64,000 nucleotides of DNA from NCBI GenBank assembly GCA_000818945.1, contig KN805462.1, positions 1-64,000 of the forward strand, in the 5' to 3' direction. Under the pieces are notes generated by a model. That model saw only the letters and a program-made list of their open reading frames with translations. It had not been told where the DNA came from and made no database searches. Both the position numbers and the translations under genes were made by a program. The DNA is from Schizochytrium sp. CCTCC M209059. Taxonomy: Eukaryota > Sar > Bigyra > Thraustochytrida > Thraustochytriidae. This document shows positions 1-11,380 of the stretch, piece by piece (position 1 is the stretch's first letter; each line of letters begins with the position of its first letter).

Positions 1-63
1 GCTTGGCTTGGCTTGGCTTGGCTTGGCTTGGCTTGGCTTGGCTTGGCTTGGCTTGGCTTGGCT
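1..63. repeat. (GCTTG)n pentanucleotide microsatellite
   Basis: Twelve or more uninterrupted copies of GCTTG/CTTGG at the left edge of the window. The array may extend beyond it. Confidence 0.95.
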
Positions 64-2504
64 GACTGGCTGGTTGGTGATCTCGCTTGCCTCGTTCGTT
101 GCCTCTGCGCGAGGTCGCGTCGCGTCGCTTGCGCGCGCGCGGCACACGCCCTGCACGAGACGCGAGGGTGGATGGGCGTGTGGAGCGGAGCGGCCACGGC
201 TGCCACACGCGGCACGCGCTGCGGCGGCAAGCCGTGCCGCGAATCGAAACGGCGCGGCGAGGAGAGGAGAGAATAACGGAGGAGAGAAAGAAAGGAGGCG
301 ACGAACGATCCAGCAAAAGGTGCGCGAGGGCGCATGCAGTAAGTGGTGCAGTAGGCACACCGACCAGCCAGACGGCGCCGCCGCAGCCGCGCGAGGGCGG
401 GCGGGTGGGTGGGAGGGGAGAGAGGCAGGACGCGGTCGCTGGCTGGCACCGGCGCGGGGCCAAGCGGAGAGGGGTGGGGTTGAGCGGATCAGCGCAGCGC
501 GATGCGAGCGGCAGCCAGGAGCGGAGGCGAGCGGAGGAAAGAAGAAGCGCGGCCCTCGGTAGGAGTCACTCAACTCGCGAGCAGCGGCTGCGGGAAGAAG
601 TGTAGATGCTGCGGGACGGAACGGAAGCGGCCTTGCAGAGTTGGAAGCAAGAAGGAAGCGGAGGCGGGAGCAGGAAGTGGCGCGCAAACGCAGAAAGAAA
701 AGAAAAAAGCCCGGAGAGAAGAGGGAAAAGAAAAAAAAGAATTAAAAAAAAAAGAATAGGAAAAACAGAGAACGGCGAGCTGCGCGAGGAGCAATCAATC
801 GCTCGCCACCGATCTATCGATCCATCGATTCTGAGCTGTCGAAGCGTCGCTGTCGGGCGAGCTGGCTGCGGCGAGGCTATTTCCTTGATCTCGAGGCCTG
901 TGTCTGCTTGCTCGGATCCTTCACGGCGAAGACAAGAGCAAGAGACCATGAAGAACAAATGCACGGGTCAGGCACTGCAGATAGACGGACGGCCAGATGC
1001 ACGAAGCCGACAGCGCCTGCGGGTTGGGATGTAGCGGCTTTTAAAGGCGGCAAGCAGGAGCGGCCATGCACGAACCCACTCGCTCAGGGCGGACGGGCAT
1101 GCACTCCAGGCAGGCAGGCAGGCGGGCCGGCAGGCAGGCGCACTTTGCTTTGCGTCGCCGTGCATTCCCTCGCGAGCAAATACACGCCGCGACGCGGTCC
1201 GTGCCGGTGCAGAACGGGGACGCGGGGGCCGGCGTCGCATCGCCGGCCGGGGAGCCGCCTGCGAGGCGCCCCCTACCGCTCGCAGCGGAGTGGGCGCCCT
1301 CTCCGCCGCCGCTCCTTTCTTTCCTTCTTTCTTTCTTTCTTTCTTTCTCCTCCATCCCGCTGGCAGACAAGCAGAGGCAAGCGAGTAGGGCGAACCGGAG
1401 CGGCGGGGGTGAGCTGTGGGGAGGAAAGGCAGAGGCGGGCCAGGGGGACACCCCGGCAGCGTCGGAGGGGCGCCGGGCCGAGAGGGAGGGGCCGAAGAGG
1501 GAGCGTAGCTGACTGGCCGGAGCTGAGCGGGCCCGCGGAAGGGAGGGAGGGAGGGAGGGAGAGAGGGAGCTAGCTGGCTGGCTGGCCCGGAAGCAGCGCG
1601 CTCGCACCAGCATCGCGCACTTCGCTTTCGCGTTTGGAGAGGGTGAGCGGGAGGGAGGGAGGGAGGGAGGGAGGGAAGGAAGAAAAGAAGGAGCAACAGC
1701 GGCGAAAGGAGGAAGGGAGGCGGCAGGAAGGAAGGAAGGAAGCGGGGAAGGAAGCGGGCGCCCGACGGAGTCACCGCGCTCCGGCCTGGGTCACCTCGGC
1801 GCGCAGGGAATGAGATGAAGGCGATAAGAACGATTTGGGAAGAAGGGGGAAAAAAGGGGAGAAAAAAAGGAAAAAAAAAAAGGAAAAAAGTTCAAAGTTT
1901 TTAGTTTCTTCGAGTGAAAGGAAATTGAAAGGAAACGCGGCGGCGAGGCGGCAGCAGAGCAGCAAAGCGGAGAGAGAACCAGGCACCGAGCGAGCGAGCG
2001 AAGGCGTGTGCTTGAAGGCCTGCGTGTCTTAGCTGGCCCCTTGGAGGCTCGCGGCCGCCGTGGCGAGCCGAGCAGCGCAGGGAAGCGCAGCGCGGAGCGC
2101 AGCAAAGCACAGAGCAGCACAGTGAGCGCGCGCGTACGCCCGCCTTCTTTTTTGGTTGATTGATAGGGACTGCGCGAACGACTGATTGATTTGAAATCAG
2201 CACCTGGTGCTTCTCCTTGGGCCCTCGCCGCTGGCAGGCAGAGCAAGCCAAGGCCAGACAGGCGACCCGCTTCCCCACCCCCCGCCCACGAGCTCGAACC
2301 GCCCCGAGTACAGCACAGCACAGCCCAGCCCAGCCCAACCAGAGAGAGAGCGGGACGCGGTCGCAGACAGACCGTGCCTTGAGCGATCGAGACGAGACAG
2401 CCACCCTTGCTTCGTTCGACCCTTCGACCCTTGGGAGCCAAGTGGCTATAGCTTGCAGCCTGCTTCGCTCGACTTCGCTCGAGCTCACCCGACAAATCGA
2501 CCGA
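1..2504. other. Non-coding low-complexity region
   Basis: No gene is supported here. The stretch starts with a perfect pentanucleotide repeat (GCTTG units, about 1-63). It continues as GC-rich purine-biased DNA with TTTC (about 1318-1347), GGGA (about 1546-1562 and 1650-1672) and GGAA (about 1722-1740) microsatellites and an A-rich tract at 1851-1890. Open frames occur in several phases at once and encode only repeats such as Leu-Ala-Trp-Leu-Gly, as expected of stop-poor GC-rich DNA. The 3' part probably holds the promoter and 5' UTR of the gene starting at 2642. Confidence 0.7.
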
Positions 2505-2539
2505 GCGTCTGCGAGCTCGTGGCACGAGCTCGCAGACGC
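2505..2539. promoter_or_regulatory. Perfect 17-bp inverted repeat, 1-nt spacer
   Basis: The arms are 2505-2521 and 2523-2539, perfectly complementary, separated by one G. The left arm reads GCGTCTGCGAGCTCGTG. It lies about 100 nt upstream of the chosen ATG at 2642, so it would form a very stable hairpin in the 5' leader RNA, or a palindromic protein-binding site or cruciform in DNA. The structure is seen directly; the regulatory role is inference. Confidence 0.6.
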
Positions 2540-2641
2540 CTCGTCGCAACCAAGCTGGCGACACTTGACTGGAACGGGCTGGGCCCGTCCTCTTCACCAA
2601 GTCCGCCGTGCGGGACCGTTCCCTCCCATCCAGCCCAGAGC

Positions 2642-3475
2642 ATGGAACAACGTCTCGACCCGCTCAAACTCTTGCAAAAAGTGAAAATGGTCGACCAAGG
2701 CCTGGTTCTCCCCAACGGCAGCGTCTTTGTCATCACAGCCTATAATAGCGCCGCGGATACCTTCACCGTGCGAATCGGGAATCACCCCAGCACAATCGGT
2801 GTCGGCGCCGACGCTCTCGCGGCGCTCATGGGCGTCTCAGCGCAGAATGCCCCCTCGTCATCGCCCTCCACGGCGTCCTCTCTCTCCGGGACCCCACCAC
2901 CTCTTCCTACGCATCACCAGCACCAGCAGCAGCAGCAGTCAACAGCACTGCCTGTGCCGCAGCACCAAGGCGTCACCCAATTTACGCAGGCGCATTTGCT
3001 GAACCAAGTCAAGGCAGATCTTCAAGCGCGCGTGAGCGGCGGCTCGCCGGCCCCTAACAGCAATCCCAGCAGCGCCACGGCCAATTCCCGTGCTCCCGTC
3101 ACCCCTGCCTCGTCGTTCTTATCGTCCTCTTTTCTCCAATCTCTCTTTGGATCCGGATCCGGCTCAAATCTCACGGCTCCAAGCCGAGATCAAACCCATG
3201 TTTCAGGACTGGCGCCTGCATCTCTCATGCAACAAAGCTCCATCAGTGAATGGGTGCCTCCCTTCGCCGAACGCCGCCTCGAAGACCCCCTCGCTAATCT
3301 TGGTCTCAACTGTGGTGTTGGTGGCGCCAGCGGATTCTCCATGCACCGCTCCCAATACGGAAACCTCGTTCAGTCTCCCACCCCTGCTCCGTATGCATGG
3401 GAGGGAATCCCCACTTCCACACCTTCGATTTCACCATCTTCTCTCTTCCCTACGTCCATGCACTCGACCTCATAC

Positions 3476-3506
<31 letters not shown>

Positions 3507-5773
3507 CGCTTCACCTTCAGAACGGATCGCAAGCACCCAGCCAATTGCCCGCTCTGACGAAACGATCGCACGCAGCGATCGGCAACCACGATAACATTCT
3601 GCTTGCAGAAACGTACAAACGTCCACGCACATCTAATCTAGCACACACCGACGCGGCCCCGCCGCCCCCAATGTTCGCATCCTCTGCTGCCGCTGCCTCA
3701 AGCGGCCACATCACCCTAGCCGGTGAACACGTCGCAAATGTGCGCGCCGCCGCCAGTGTTCCCAAGGTACAGCCAGCGCGCAAGACCGCCTCCGCCGCCA
3801 AACCTTCTCAAGGCAACACAAAAACCGAAATCTTTGCCCAAGTCCACTCGTGTTACCGCCCTTCTGATGGATCCAAGGGCAGCGAAAACACCGTCCCCAC
3901 CTACGCGGAAATCGAAGACAAACTCGCACTCGACAATAACATCAATGCGGCACGTGTCGCCACACTTCGCTGCCGCGCGATTATGCGCAAGACTCTCGAA
4001 CCTGCGTTGCATCTTGTATCCCCTGACTTTGCCGAGCGCGTCGTGGTCAACTGCATCACTGCCCTCTGTCCACTCTGTGGCCGCACCATTGCACTCAACA
4101 AGCTCGGGTCTCTGGAAAACTGGTGCAAGCACCTCTCACTTCATGGCTCCATCGGTGACTCTCTCGCAAGACGCTACCGGGCCTTTGACAAAAACGCACA
4201 AATTGTTGACGAGCTCCACGAAATCGATCAGGCGGTGGTCCTCGCATGGACTGCGCTCAAGCCCCGCCCTGACGCAGCCCCGCAAAACGAGGACCCCCGC
4301 CTCTGTCTTCCCAATCGAGTGCCCATGAACTCTTCTATTAACTGGGAAGTCCTCGTTTATTCGCAGCTCCTTAACGAGGGTGCCTTTGACTACCGTTCCA
4401 TTGTATCGCAAGAGCTCATGGCTGCGGGCTTTCAAGCCTATGGCATCCCCTTTCATGGACCCACACATCTCGCCGTCCTCACTGATATGCAATCACGTCT
4501 CGAGGTCGTCTCCGGCAACGCTCTCGCCGCCTACCTTGGCGAAACAGAGGTACACCATGTCAACGTGCTCAAAACCAAACGTCTCCGCGGACAAAATGAC
4601 GCGCTTAAAAGGGAACACAAGGACACCCAAGAAGACAAACCGGACGGCGCAGCTGCTCGTGCTTCTTCTTCTTCTTCCAGTGCACTCACGTCGCCGTGCC
4701 CTTCGGTCTCTCTTCGCGGCAAGGACGCGCTCTCACGCGCCATCTGGTGTGCGCGCTACCTTGTGTCCGAGCGCTCGAGGCAAATTGCCCAAGTCGTCAA
4801 GGACTGCTATAAAGGTATCGACGTCGATGGCAAGGTCACGGTCGACTATGCAACCATCGAAGAGCGCCTCGACGAGCTTGACCGCGTGGAGTCCGCCTCA
4901 ACCGCTATTCCCACGGTCCGCGCACGGGACGCATTCAGACTCGTCTGCACGCGTCGCCGCCAAATCGCTGACCACGCTCTCTGTGAAATTTTCCCTGATG
5001 ATGTCGAGCGCACTCGCTACGGAGCCCGCATTGCCATCAACAGCATGGTCGTCGTCTGTCCCTTTTGTGAGAAACACTACTTTGCCGAAACCTTTGCGCT
5101 CGACCACGCAGGTTACCTTGAGCACTTGCGAACCTGCACCGTTAATCCTGCGGCCACCAAGGCCTTTGCCGCACGCCTCGTTGCCTTCGGCACAAACGCA
5201 GAGGATCTCGTATGCCCTTCGCTTCTCGGAACCTGCACCAAGGCCGACTTTTTCCCTTCCGCCCCGCCTGGACCGGGTGTGCTCCGAAATGATACCTTGC
5301 CTCCGCCCCGGGCCGACGTCGCGCTCAGCACAAGCAACGTAGACGCCAACTTGGCGCTGCGCATGGACTGGAGCGCGCTCATGTTTGAAGCGCTCATGCG
5401 TGCTGGCGTGCTCTCAGGTAAATCTGTCCTCACGCAGGAAATCGTTGCCCTCGGCCTCTTCTTCTTTGGACTCGTCAATCAGCGTAGTCCCCAGAAATTT
5501 GGACAGTACCCACAGCTTCACAGCTTTCAGGTCGCGCTCCACCGGGCTGGGCCTCAGGGTTACGACGAATATTGCGGTCTCGGCATCCGTGACCAGCATC
5601 TGGGATCCTCGCACATTCGAGGTCGCCCCGTCGCGGTCACCTCAAGTATTTTGCGTGCCTACCGCCACCTTGGGCTCTCTGCCAAGTCTCTTAAACGCTT
5701 TGCGGCATCTTCGTCTCGTCAGCGCCGTTCCGCGGCCTCTTCGAGCAGCTCCACAAGCTCTCCTTCCAGCTAA
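2642..5773 (+). CDS. Protein with duplicated zinc-finger module, function unknown
   Basis: 1043 residues from the ATG at 2642 (MEQRLDPLKLLQKV). The frame is open upstream to about 2207, but that part is low-complexity leader-like sequence, so I prefer 2642. Residues 1-60 form a short conserved-looking domain. About 60-390 is Ser/Pro/Gln/Asn-rich and probably disordered. The C-terminal part contains two copies of a roughly 300-residue module. Each copy has a YA-x-IE-x-[KR]L segment, then a zinc-finger-like CPLCG (Cys476/479 with downstream His pair) or CPFCE (Cys806/809 with His-x3-Cys), then an SxxNWExL/RMDWSxL-like segment. The copies are diverged but colinear, about 330 residues apart. The second zinc site ends in HLRTC instead of HLSLH. 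A poly-Ser tail closes the protein. I do not recognise the family; a nuclear or DNA-binding role is only a guess from the zinc sites and disordered N-terminus. Confidence 0.85.
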
Positions 5774-6420
5774 AAGCTGTATGCCCTGTTCTTTATGCCG
5801 AGTCACCAGTCTTCTCATTATGAAAAAAGCAACATGTGAATTTACTTTAAGTCTGCCTACCTACACGTGAAATGACATCTGGTTTGTGAAAATGTTATGT
5901 GATGCAAGGATCTGGAGATCACGCCTTGTACGTGAAAAGTACTGGCCACTGAAGCCCGTGCAGACTGTGCCACATAAGTAGCCATCCTCACACTTCGTAT
6001 AATGGCTTGCTGAAATGGAAAAGAGTATTATCTGACTTCTTCTTCTTCTTCTTCTTCACAGTCTTCTTCACAATTTTGTAGTCCTTCGGGAACTAGGCCC
6101 AATTTCAACCCATCGCTCGCTCCAAGACGACTCCGCACTCTTGAAAAGTAATTTGCACTATTGTTCTCGAGAACATGAGTTACGCTAATCAGGACTGGAC
6201 GCACCTCTCGACTGACATACGCAAGGATTTACAACTCTATTTATTCCCACCTCGAGCCCGTGTCCACCATTCTCTGACATCTCGTCATCCACCATCCATG
6301 CACGACTCGGCCTCCGCCCCGGAGCGTTCTGTCAAATACAGCGACTCTTTTCTGTTTCTGTGCATTTGCACATGTATTAGTCAAGCAGCGCCAAACAGAG
6401 CGAAAACGTGTCCAAAGACC
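5774..6420. other. Intergenic, AT-richer, no gene seen
   Basis: Lies between two co-oriented genes and has a (TTC)n tract at about 6038-6057. It probably contains the terminator/poly(A) region of the upstream gene and the promoter and 5' UTR of the MIT-domain gene. A short open frame from 6175 simply runs into the next gene's first exon. Confidence 0.6.
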
Positions 6421-7508
6421 ATGCCGTCTAAAAAATCCTCTGGCGATGCGGAGATGGACGAGCTCAACGCGCAGCTAAGCGCGTTGAGCGCGGGAATGGG
6501 GGTAAGTTCGAACGCGGCAGCTACACGTCGCGCACACAGACCTTGCACGGTCGAGCCCTAGACGTACAGGAGGGGGGGGGAGGAGGGGGGGCGCACTGGG
6601 ATGGCGTCGTCCTTTCCCACGCTGGGTTCTTCACTTGTCAGCAAAGGCGCGTGACCGCACGCAGGGTCGTCTGCACGCGTCCGCACAGACAGTCGCAGAT
6701 CAACTGACCAGACGTCTCGCATCATCGTTTTTCTTTCGTGCTCTGTCCGTACATACACCCAAAGTTTGGCGCCGTCGAGGCCGCGCCCGAGGACAAGGTC
6801 TCACAGGCCGACGTGGATAAGGTCATTGCCGACGCGCTCGCGGGTATCAAAAAGGATGCTGCTAGCAAATCGTCCAAACGTGCCAGCACTGCTGCTGCCG
6901 GTGCGAGCGCCAGCGAACAAGGCGCCAGCGAGGAAAGCGGACCCGATTTTGCTGAAGGTCGCGACGCGCTGCAAGCCGCGCTTAAGGCTGTGCGTAGCGC
7001 TGTCGCCCTCGACGCCAATGGATCCATAGGGGCCGCAGCCATTCAATATGATCGTGCACTTGAAAACTTTGGCAACGCGCTTCAATGCGGCGTTCCGCAG
7101 GGAGAACAGGCTCAAGAAAAACTTCTCACAAACATGGCTGGTTATATGGACCGCCTCCAAGCGATCCTCCTTGCCATGGACCCGCAGCCTGAGCCTCTCG
7201 AGCTTACAGCTTCTGCAATCCTTATTCCGTACACCTCAATCAACACCTGTCGGGTTGATACCCTCAAGGCTATGGCACGCGCTGGCTTCAAGTGCGCATC
7301 GCGTGCCGTAGCCTTGCGCAAGCAAGGCAAGCTCGCAGAAGAGGATGGAGATGCCTGGACAGCCTTCATTCTTTACTCAGAGGCAATCGATTGTTTTATG
7401 GCTTATCTCAAGACTGATGCATCAGGATCTGGAGCCAAGACTGTCGAAAAGGCTGTTCTCGAACTTCTCGACGCCGCCGAGGCTCTCAAGCAAGAAATGT
7501 CCTCTTAA
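6421..7508 (+). CDS. Double MIT-domain protein (two exons)
   Basis: Join 6421-6501 and 6765-7508, 274 residues. Exon 1 encodes MPSKKSSGDAEMDELNAQLS and ends at GGG|GTAAGT. The 263-nt intron ends in CCAAAG|TTT, phase 0. Exon 2 continues FGAVEAAPEDK. After an Ala/Ser-rich linker come two helical hairpins of the microtubule-interacting-and-trafficking type. The first, about residues 94-160, has AAIQYDRALENFGNAL. The second, about 192-272, has DAWTAFILYSEAIDCFMAYL. MIT domains bind ESCRT-III tails or microtubules in endosomal sorting and cytokinesis (family knowledge). No AAA ATPase, protease or kinase domain follows, so this is a stand-alone MIT adaptor. The acceptor lacks an ideal pyrimidine tract, so the exon join is likely but not certain. 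Confidence 0.75.
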
Positions 7509-7778
7509 AGAAAAAGTAAAGTCTGCAGCATCAGCGGAAGGGAGAGCAAGCTCGCGAGCTCACTGACTGACTCGCTCATTCTCCGATCCCTCCCACCATT
7601 CCTCCCTCCTTCCCTCCGTTCCTTCCTCCCTTCCTCCGTTCCTCCCTTCCTCCGGGCAAATTTGTAAAAGAGGGCCGACAACATTTACTATGACGCTTAC
7701 TAAAACTGAGTCTCTCTAATACCCAAATCTATCTTCCGCATTCTGTTTCTTTCTCTCTTTGAAGAACCAAAAATCCGC

Positions 7779-10100
7779 TCATAGATGGAGCTCCTCACGC
7801 TGCGTGGCAATATTGGACCCACTTCGCTTCCAACCCTTGTCAGGTCGAGGATACAACAGAGAGTCAAAATCGCCTTCCAGCTCACCTCGTGGAGGGCTAT
7901 CGTGCGAAGGCTGAGGAGCAATATCAAAGAGGTTAGCGCCAATCTCTAGTTTCGATGGCTGTTCCGTTTCCTCGATTGCCATAACTGAGTTCCGTTGTGC
8001 TTTCTCGACGCTCTTGCTCCGAGCGCGCCTGACACGCTCTTGCTGTTGCTGCTGCTGGAGCTTCTTTTGTTGTTGGTATTGTTTCTGCAGCTGCTCACGC
8101 TCCTCGCGACGTTGTTGCTGCATCTTGCGTTGCTTCTCCGCGCGTCGTGCCGACTCTTCAGACCCAATGTTCGAAGATCCCTTGGTAGGAATACCAGCTG
8201 ATGAGGCTGGTGCTTCCGTCGTTGTCGCTGCCATTGCTCCGTTTCCTGAGCCCTCACCTGCATTAGACTTGCGCAGAGATGGTGTCGAGGAGGATCCCGA
8301 TGCCAACTGTCCAGCAGCACTCGCCCCAGCTTCTTCACCCACACCTGCAGCCTCGCGTGCTCGTTCTTCCTTATTTGCCGACTTGTTACCTGCTTTCACT
8401 TCATTCTTATTCGTCTTCGTCGCACTGGCCTTCGAATCAGTCTCGCTCGAAGCAGGGTGCACTCTCGTTTTGGACCGTGGACGAAGTTTAAGACCTCGGG
8501 CTGGACCTGTTGCGCTCTTTGGGCGAGAAGTCTGCTTCGCATCCGCATGTCGCATTTCCGTCTCCACTTCGCTCTCGCGCTGGTTCGGCGAGGCGGAGCG
8601 TTTCTCTTCCAGAATTCTCTGCATGGGGGCCTCTTGCTTTTGCTCACTTGCTTCTTCGGTAGCCGGTCCATTGTCGTCTCGCACTTCCGTTCCTGGAGTC
8701 GCACCGGGAGTCTCCTTGGTCTCCCTTGGCACAGTGGCAAGCGCCGGTCCCGACGATTCCGCAGCTCTGACCTTTTTCGCTTCCGCAACCTTTGTTTTCT
8801 TGTTCACGGCCGGATCAGAGGCCTCACTTACAGCAGATGCCTTCTTCGATCCGACGGATGCGCTCGGACCACCCACGGTACGCGCAGCGCGCTTGGCAGC
8901 AAGCTTGTTGTTCGTGGAAGAGAGACGGCGAGTGGACTGCTCCTTTTTTGCTACCTTTGACTTTGTCACGGCGCTTACGACCTTGGGTGATCGAAGCGAG
9001 GCGCCTATCACGGACTTGCGAGCTTTGCGCGGGAACCCCGAGCTTTCAGGCGTCTTCAATGGTGTATGGGAAGCTGGTGTCTCGGATGCTGATTTGAGCA
9101 AAAAGTCGAGACTAATGTTTCGCTGCTCGAGAGCTGTCCGGATGCGAGCAAGCAAATCCCCTTCACTCTCTGGCACCGTCAGCTCGGTTGGGAGTCCTTC
9201 GGCGTTCTTCGCCTCTTCTTCCCGCTCGTCATTTAGCTTTTTCAAGTCCTCGAGCTCACTTGACGTTCGAGCGAGGCGCTCCGTGGCTTGCGCGAGTTCA
9301 GCCTCGAGTTGTCCAATACGATTCTTTGCCACAGTGGCTCGCTCTTCGGCGGCGTGTTGGACTCGCTTGGCGGAGTCCGCCGTTTGTCGCGCATCCTCGA
9401 GATTCTGTTTGGCAGACAGCGCATCGCGCTCCAGCATCTTCACACGCTCAAGCGCTTTGTCCTCTCTCGCAGACACTTCGCGGACTTGCGCACGGAGCTC
9501 ATCGACGAGAGCGGCGTGGTCAGCTTGGGCAGATTCAAGGTCCGCGCGGAGTCGGTCACACTCCTCTTCGAGACCACGCGAGCGATTTTCCGCAGCTTCT
9601 GTGGCCAGATGCGCCTCGCGCAACGCTGTTTCTCCTTGCTTTTTCACTTTCTGCACGCGCACGCTGTGGTGCTCGAGTTTGTCGATCCGCTTGCGCTCCA
9701 GCATCAGAGCAGCTTCGGCCTGTTCGCGGAGCTCCTTCTCTCGCTTCATTGCCCGCACCGCATTTCGCTTCTTTTCTTCTGCGGTGTGTTTGCCCTGCTG
9801 GTTGGCAGCAGCAGCGGCGGCAGCGTCTTTGAGCTCGCCTTCAAGCTGCTCGCGAACACGAGCGAGCTCGGCTTCGACTTCCTGAACACGGGCCTCGGCT
9901 TCGTCTCTCACCTGCTGCAGCTCAGCATCTTGCGTGCGAAGTTTCTCTTTGAGTCGTCGTATATCCTTGCCACGTTTCTCGCCCTGCTGGTTCGCTTGGC
10001 GAAGTTGGCCCTCGAGAGTTGTCACTTTGGCCTTTTGCTCCTTGCTGCGCACCTCGAGCGGGCCTCGAAAGTTCATGATGCCGGGCAACGCTCCGCTCAT
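7779..10100 (-). CDS. Long coiled-coil protein, function unknown
   Basis: 773 residues from ATG at 10100 (MSGALPGIMNFRGPLEV). Residues about 20-310 are an almost continuous heptad-patterned coiled coil rich in Glu, Lys, Arg and Gln. A region rich in Lys, Ser, Ala and Thr (about 320-640) is probably disordered and basic. Another short Gln/Arg-rich coil follows (RREEREQLQKQYQQQKKLQQ). A conserved-looking tail follows with GANLFDIAPQPSHDSP and DSLLYPRPDKGWKRSG. No motor, kinase or known targeting domain is visible. It could be cytoskeletal, centrosomal or Golgi-scaffold; the sequence does not decide. It converges on the MIT gene (270 nt apart, with TCCC/TTCC repeats between). Confidence 0.8.
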   Translation of the reverse strand: MSGALPGIMNFRGPLEVRSKEQKAKVTTLEGQLRQANQQGEKRGKDIRRLKEKLRTQDAELQQVRDEAEARVQEVEAELARVREQLEGELKDAAAAAAANQQGKHTAEEKKRNAVRAMKREKELREQAEAALMLERKRIDKLEHHSVRVQKVKKQGETALREAHLATEAAENRSRGLEEECDRLRADLESAQADHAALVDELRAQVREVSAREDKALERVKMLERDALSAKQNLEDARQTADSAKRVQHAAEERATVAKNRIGQLEAELAQATERLARTSSELEDLKKLNDEREEEAKNAEGLPTELTVPESEGDLLARIRTALEQRNISLDFLLKSASETPASHTPLKTPESSGFPRKARKSVIGASLRSPKVVSAVTKSKVAKKEQSTRRLSSTNNKLAAKRAARTVGGPSASVGSKKASAVSEASDPAVNKKTKVAEAKKVRAAESSGPALATVPRETKETPGATPGTEVRDDNGPATEEASEQKQEAPMQRILEEKRSASPNQRESEVETEMRHADAKQTSRPKSATGPARGLKLRPRSKTRVHPASSETDSKASATKTNKNEVKAGNKSANKEERAREAAGVGEEAGASAAGQLASGSSSTPSLRKSNAGEGSGNGAMAATTTEAPASSAGIPTKGSSNIGSEESARRAEKQRKMQQQRREEREQLQKQYQQQKKLQQQQQQERVRRARSKSVEKAQRNSVMAIEETEQPSKLEIGANLFDIAPQPSHDSPPRGELEGDFDSLLYPRPDKGWKRSGSNIATQREELHL

Positions 10101-11380
10101 TTTTCTTCTTGTTGTTCTTGTTGTTCTCGTTGATTGGCAAGCACGTCTCGATTTTACTCGAGACTCGGCCGTGCACGCTCAGCAGCAGCGCAGGCCAGCA
10201 GTCGCGTTGCGCCAGCCGCGCTCCTCCCCGTCTGCCTGCGAGCTGCGTGTCCGCCAACCTTCCCAACGTCTGCTTTCGCCCTCGCGGCCCAGGAGCGCTC
10301 GCCGCCCGGACCAAGAAAGAAGTCAGGCAACACAGACAGACAGGCAGACAGACAGACACCTGCGCCGCGACGCGGAGCGGCTCGCGCCGCAGCAGGCCGT
10401 CTCCGCCGGACGCGAGACCCCGGAGCCCGCTCCGCCGCCGCCCGACGCGCCTCTGCCGCCCTCGCGCGCGCCTCGCGCGGGCCTCGCGCCGGCCGCCGCG
10501 CCGCGCAAGGAGAGCAGAACCGCGCCAGGTGTCCGTTGGCGGAGGCCCGCGATGCCGGCGCGAACCGGCGCCGGAGTCTCGCCTCTCTCTCGGGCCGCGG
10601 CCTTCACCGGAACCTAACCGCAACCTAACCGGCCGCTTTCCTTCGTGGCAGCTCTTCCTGTTACGACCTGGCTATACTAGCCTTGGCCTAGGCCTGCTTA
10701 CTTTCTTCCCTCCCTTCGTGAAAAAGACTCTCTCTTTTCTTTTCTTTTCTTTTCTTTTCTTTTCTTTTCTTTTCTTTTCTTTTTTTTTTGGGGTGTTTGT
10801 CCGGGGAAGAGGGAGGGGAAAAGGGGAGAGAGAGGAGGAGGACGAGCCCGGCAGATCGAACGGAGGTAGCGAGGCAAGCGAGCGCTCGCGCGGCAGACAG
10901 ACAGACAGACAGGCAGGCGGCGCGCGAGCGGGCGGGCGGGCGGGCGGCGGGGAGGGACCGCAGACCAGACGCGCGCGAGGGCGGACGCCGCGCTGGGAGC
11001 CCGGGTCCCGCGCAGCGATCGGCGGAGGCGCGCTCGCACGAAGGTGATCCGAATCGGCTCGCGAGGACGCACGTACAGGACCTACCTGGCAGGGGCGGAG
11101 AGAACGGCGCTTGCGTGCTGGCCGGCGGACGCGCTCGCAGACGCGACGCGAACCGCCAGCAAGCCGACTGTACTCTCGCGCCGGGTAGCCTTTGTTGTGC
11201 CGGCGGCTGCTGTAACGAGGCAGTGGACAGAAGCTGGAGCGCGCACGCGCACACACGCGCACATATATCCGCAAAGCTTCCTCTTCGACCCGGAAGAGTT
11301 GATTGCACGACACCGAGAAGAAGTGTCGCAGAATTGAGAGGCAAAAAAGGAAGCCAAAGAAGAGACGACAGAAACACATC
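10101..11380. other. Divergent intergenic region with microsatellites
   Basis: Separates the minus-strand coiled-coil gene from ARL1, so it holds both promoters and 5' UTRs. It contains CAGACAGA-type tracts (about 10333-10360 and 10893-10917), GGGC repeats near 10930-10946, and a 50-nt (TTTTC)n polypyrimidine tract (about 10734-10789). No coding sequence is supported; the open frames are stop-poor GC-rich artefacts. Confidence 0.65.
10734..10789. repeat. (TTTTC)n polypyrimidine tract
   Basis: About nine near-perfect TTTTC units followed by a T run, all pyrimidine on the plus strand. It lies roughly 600 nt upstream of the ARL1 start codon. Confidence 0.9.

Noticed and set aside
8..605. Long ORFs at the left edge encoding Leu-Ala-Trp-Leu-Gly repeats and Arg-rich sequence
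   Set aside because: They come from a pentanucleotide microsatellite and stop-poor GC-rich DNA, are open in several frames at once, and have no recognisable domain.
2207..2641. Extended N-terminus for the zinc-finger protein
   Set aside because: The extra 145 residues are low complexity and include the 17-bp palindrome. The downstream ATG at 2642 begins a conserved-looking domain.
8014..9885. 623-residue plus-strand ORF opposite the coiled-coil gene
   Set aside because: Ser/Arg/Cys-rich composition is the antisense shadow of the Glu/Ala/Lys-rich coiled coil on the minus strand.
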